From positions 71,946,052 to 72,010,051 of the forward strand of contig CM048591.1 of the NCBI GenBank assembly GCA_026413225.1: DNA of 64,000 bases, read 5' to 3'. The DNA comes from Otis tarda. Taxonomy: Eukaryota > Chordata > Aves > Otidiformes > Otididae. This document shows positions 60,018 to 64,000 of the stretch, piece by piece. Under the pieces are notes generated by a model. That model saw only the letters and a list, made by a program, of their open reading frames with translations, was not told the origin of the DNA and made no database searches. Each line of letters starts with the position of its first letter. Within the stretch, counting starts at the first letter, position 1. Both the position numbers and the translations under genes were made by a program.

Positions 60018-61599
60018 AACTTCCCACTGTAGCAGAAGATCAGGTTCAGGAACATCTAAGGAACCTGAAGGTGTACAAGTTCGTAGGACCCAATGAGATG
60101 CATCCGCAGGTCCTGAGGGAACTGGCGAATGTAGTTGCCAAGACGGTGTCCATCATATTTGAGAAGTCATGGCAGTCTGGTGAGGTTTCCAATGACTGGA
60201 AAAGGGGAAACATAACCCACATTTTTAAAAAGGGAAACAAGGAAGACCCAGGGAACTACAGGCTGATCAGCCTCACCTCTCTGCCTGGCAAGGCCACGGA
60301 GCAGATTCTCCTGGAAAACATGCTGAGGTACATGGAATACAAGGAGGTGATTGGTGACAGCCAACCTGGCTTCATTAAGGACAGATCGTGCCTGACTAAC
60401 TTGGTGGCCTTCTATGACAGGGTTACAGCATCGGTGGATGAGGGACAAGCAACTGAAGTCATCTACCTGGATGACCTGTGCAAGGCATTTGACACTGTCC
60501 CGCACGACATCCTTCTCTCTAAACTGGAGAGACATGGGTTTGAGGGATGGACCTCTCAGTGGATAAGGAATTGGCTGAATGGACACACTCAAAGAGTGAT
60601 GGTCAACAACTCAACGTCCAGGTGGAGACTGGTGAAAAGTGGTGTTCCTCAAGGGTCCATATTGTCGGTGACATGGACAGTGAGATAGAGTGCACTCTCA
60701 GCAAGTTTGCCAATGACACCAAGCTGTGTGGTGCATTTGAAATGCTGGAGGGCACAGATGGCATCCAGAGGGACTTTGACAAGCTGGAGAGGTGGGCCCA
60801 TGCAAATCTCATGAAGTTCAACCAGGCCAAGTGCAAGGTCCTGCACCTGGGTCGGGGTAATCCCAGGCACGATTACTGGCTGGGAAGAGAATGGATTGAG
60901 AGGAGCCCTGAGGAGAAGGGCTTGAGTGTGCTGGTGGATGAGAAGCTCAACATGCGCTGACAATGCATCCTTGCAGCTCAGAAAGTCAGCCGCATGCTGG
61001 GCTGCATCAAAAGAAGCGTGGCCAGCAGGTCAAGGGAAGTGATTCTGCCTCTCTACTCTGCTCTAGTGAGACCCCACCTGATGTACTGCATCCAGCCCTG
61101 GAGCCCCCAACTTAAGAAGGACGTGGATGTGTTGGAGAAGGTCCAGAGGAGGGCCACAAAGATGATAAGAGGGTTGGAGCACTTCTTCTATGAGGGCAGG
61201 CCAAGAGAGTTGGGGCTGTTCAGCCTGGAGAAAAGACTTCAGGAAGGCCTTATAGCAGCCCTCCAATACCTAAAGGGGGTCTACAGGAAAGACAGGGAGA
61301 AACTCTTCAGCAGGGCCTGTTGCGATAGGATGAGGGGTAATGGTTTTAAAATAGAGGGAGGTAGATTCAGACTTGATATAAGGAAAAATTTTTTTACATT
61401 GAGGGTGGTAGAACACTGGAAGAGGTTGTCCAGAGAGGTGGTAGATGTCGCATGCCTGGAAATATTCAAGGGCGGGTTGGATAAGGCTATGAGCAACCTG
61501 ATCTAGTGGAAGATGTCCCTGCTTCTTGCAGCGTGGTTGGACTAGATGACCTTTAAAGGTGCCTTCCAACCCTAATTGTTCTGTGATTCTATGATTCTA
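60018..61599 (+). mobile_element. CR1 LINE, copy 6 (5'-truncated)
   Basis: This 5'-truncated CR1 of about 1.6 kb begins at almost the same place as the alignable part of copy 1 (CCCACTGTAGCAGAAGATCA). It runs through the reverse transcriptase, the C-terminal part and the stop at 61504-61506. The 3' UTR has GGTTGGACTAGATGACCTTT and the tail has GTGATTCTATGATTCTA. It is the best preserved long copy and probably belongs to the same or a closely related subfamily as copy 1. Confidence 0.97.
60020..61506 (+). pseudogene. CR1 ORF2 remnant: reverse transcriptase and C-terminal region
   Basis: The first frame is open for about 200 codons (to 60688). It shows the reverse transcriptase blocks in order: [47 protein letters not shown] (motif A region) and SGVPQGSIL (motif B). 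About 25 bases are then missing at 60664-60672 compared with copy 1, shifting the frame and removing part of the palm. The next frame (to 60960) carries motif C as FANDTK, where the first catalytic aspartate is asparagine. A TGA at 60958-60960 breaks the frame. The C-terminal part continues to 61506 with CIKRSVASRSREVILPLYSA and VQRRATKMIRGL. Inactive. Confidence 0.94.
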
Positions 61600-63794
61600 A
61601 GTTTAGCGGGTCAAATGTAAGATCTGAATAAAATGGGAAAAAGTAAGTATGTATAAAGAGCAATATTCAGATATTCTGAGCACTTAAGTAAGATGTTTTT
61701 GGGTAAAGACATTTCTGATATAAGCAAAATCAATATTTGTTATTTCTTATCTCGTTTTTTTTTAGTGCTAAGTGCAGTTATGATGAGACAAAAAATCTCT
61801 CTTTGTGTTAATATCTGCCGTTCTAGCCCAGTTCCAACACGTTAGAAAGAGATGTTCTTAGGAGAATATTTGGGAATGTTATTTCAGTGGTTTGCTTTTG
61901 AATACTTCGGTAATCTCTACAGTACAGAGAGATGCTTAAATATTACAACAGCTGCCTGAGGTGGAAAGAATTCCTCACTGGCACTATGGTCTCTGCAGAG
62001 ATGATGCTGGCAACCATTCTCATGTCCTACAGCCTAAATAGAAGCATAGGCTAGACTTCTTCAGGGGAATGGACTGCAAATATCCTCTTTGCATTTGCTG
62101 GATGATTGTTTATCTCACTGAAGACAATACAAATTTTATCATTCACTGTAGAAGGACTTGTTTGTGGATCTGTGTGATTGAAAATGGTTGCACTGAAGTA
62201 ATCTCAACAGTTTTTTAGCAATTGCAGTACTCAGTTGATTAGTAATTAAGAAATGAATTAATGAATAAACAGGAGATGTGCTCAAATTCACAGTCACTTG
62301 AAGATCAAAAATATACAGAAGAAAAAAAAGAAAGGAGCAGTTTTCACCATCTTTAGAGTTACTCTACTAATAAGTTCTTCTCAACTCTGCAAAATTTCTT
62401 TTTTGTGTAAAAATCTGAAACAATGGAGGTGCACTGAACTTCCAAGAAACTCTTACGGTACATGTGGAAGACAGTAATGTGTGAAAGAGATATTGCTGCT
62501 CACAATATTTACGTAACTCCACTGTGAGCTTATATGAAGTTATGCATTAAAAACGGTAATTATTATACAACCAAATTCTTCTAACGTGTTTCACTTAGTT
62601 GTGGTTCTGCGGTACAGGCTGATGATAGTAAGATATCACTGCAGTTTTTGAAGCAACTGGGATATTTTCCTGTCATGTACTAAATGTGTTAATGTTTTAT
62701 GTATGTAATAGGAATTTTAACTTGGGTGAGCTATAGAATCACAATACTGCTAATTATAATTTTTATTAAATGTACAATATGTATTACTTGTAACACTTCA
62801 AACAAATGTGTTAGTCCTTAGAATAAGTTTGATTTTGAACTTTATTAGACAAAACTAGTCTCGCGTTATAGGGTGCCAGACTAGATATTTTCAAGAAATA
62901 TAAGGCAAGCTGTTTGAGAGACATATAAAGTGGAAGAATTCTAAAATAATTTGATATAGAAGTACCATGTTTTAACATCGCCTTGGCAAACATTTGTTTG
63001 AGGTTTGGAAGGAATTGTGAAATAGTTTAAAGCCTGAGAGTGGTTTACATGTTCTCAATTTCACTCCGTGAAATCAGAGGGTCCCTCTGTGGACTTGGCA
63101 AGCCCATTACGAGGAAGATCAAGAAGGAAGTTACTTTTCTTGCAGCTCCTGAACCAGGATGGTAGGCCATTTTATAGAATTCATATACTTCACATGGATG
63201 TTTCTCATCTGAAAAAAAAGGCTGGAGTGTGTCTTGTCATCTCTGTGATTTTGCTGTATTCTGTGGGGAGAACATGCATTGCAATGATCGTGAAGCTTCT
63301 TAGAAGTGGGCATAGGTTTTAAATGCTGGTAAGGGGTAAAACCCGTTACTTAGGCATGATCTGTTAGTCTAATGTGTTCTCATAGGAAACAGTTAGCTTA
63401 ACAGAACAAAATGGATATAGGGTCTCTCTAGCACACAAAACGAGTTTTTTGGAGGACTGTATCCAGTATTCTATAGAACAATAGAGCAGCTTGAGCAGAA
63501 AAACTACACAAGATAAGGTCTCCTTAAAAATTTACAGAAAAAAAAATTCTGTTAAAAACTTTACTGTTGTAATCATTACCTTGCAATTTTTGAAAAAGTG
63601 GTATTAGAGTACAATTTCTGTTCTGCATAGCTAGAATGTATCTTGAACCAATCTTTTACTGACAGATAATAAAGAAATACTTCTCTGTTTTTCATAAGAA
63701 GACATGGAGGGCTGGGTTTTTTGTTAGTTTGTTTCTTTGGTTTTGGTGTTTTTCTTGTCTTCTTTCTTCTTTTCTTTTTGAAACAGCAATACAC
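61600..63794. other. AT-rich non-coding stretch
   Basis: No gene recognised. There are short A or T runs and a T/G-rich segment at about 63715-63780 just before CR1 copy 7. Open frames are short. Confidence 0.6.
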
Positions 63795-64000
63795 ACTTGC
63801 AGCCTAGAAGGCCAACCATATGTTTCTCTTGTGAGACCCCACCTGGAGTACTGTGTCCAACTCTGGAGCCCCCAACATAAGAAGGACATGAATCAGTTGC
63901 AGAGAGTCCAGAGGAGGCTCACAAAGGTGATTAGAGTGCTGAAGCACCTCTCCTATGAAGAAAGGCTGAGAGAGTTGGGGCTGTTCAGCATCAAGAAGAG
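63795..64000 (+). mobile_element. CR1 LINE, copy 7 (runs off the right edge)
   Basis: Similarity starts at CACTTGCAGCCTAGAAGGCC, then skips roughly 60 bases that the other copies have, and continues with TGTGAGACCCCACCTGGAGT. Further on it has CTGGAGCCCCCAACATAAGA and AGTCCAGAGGAGGCTCACAA, and it ends in the GAGAGTTGGGGCTGTTCAGC region. This is the C-terminal part of ORF2, with the 3' end beyond the window. The C-terminal frame looks open so far. Confidence 0.94.

Noticed and set aside
60167..60592. 141-codon antisense frame
   Set aside because: Shadow of the CR1 copy 6 reverse transcriptase on the other strand.
1..64000. tRNA, rRNA, CRISPR, prophage or bacterial operon
   Set aside because: Nothing in the sequence supports any of these; the texture is vertebrate non-coding DNA.

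Overview
This window looks like vertebrate nuclear DNA, almost certainly from a bird. The main evidence is six recognisable fragments of the avian CR1 non-LTR retrotransposon (a seventh runs off the right edge). Each 3' end carries the typical tail of short ATTCTATG-type repeats. A solo endogenous-retrovirus LTR of a type common in birds is also present. The rest is AT-rich, CpG-poor single-copy sequence with many short homopolymer runs and stop codons in all frames. That is the texture of a large intron or a gene-poor intergenic stretch on a macrochromosome. I see no operons, rRNA, tRNA, CRISPR array or intact protein-coding gene.

Layout: 1-1017 AT-rich, with one exon-like stretch near 332-405. 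1018-2719 CR1 copy 1 (+), with a broken reverse transcriptase. 2805-3910 solo LTR bounded by TG...CA and a near-perfect 5-bp duplication. 3911-34246 a long non-coding stretch with relics of older amniote repeats: a MIR-like core (5764-5825), two palindromic MITE-like copies (18796-18887 and 25862-25953) and a SINE-like fragment (19049-19122). It also holds a candidate conserved non-coding block around 16760-17600. 34248-36165 CR1 copy 3 (-), the most 5'-extended copy. 36166-47784 non-coding, with a possible small exon at 40926-41017. 47785-48106 CR1 copy 4 (+). 48107-57643 non-coding, with the best exon candidate (52776-52851) and another repeat relic (56236-56295). 57644-57848 CR1 copy 5 (+). 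60018-61599 CR1 copy 6 (+). 63795-64000 CR1 copy 7 (+), truncated by the window edge.

No gene system can be reconstructed here. The autonomous CR1 machinery is represented only by dead copies. Each of the three longer copies has stops and frameshifts, and two have lost a catalytic aspartate in the reverse transcriptase. If a host gene crosses the window, the most credible sign is a set of short plus-strand blocks with splice-like borders (40926-41017, 46677-46759, 52776-52851). I could not assign these to a known gene, and such pseudo-exons also arise by chance. I found no convincing previously undescribed biological system. The more useful observations are the repeat fossils, the decay pattern of the CR1 copies, and the exon and conserved-element candidates.
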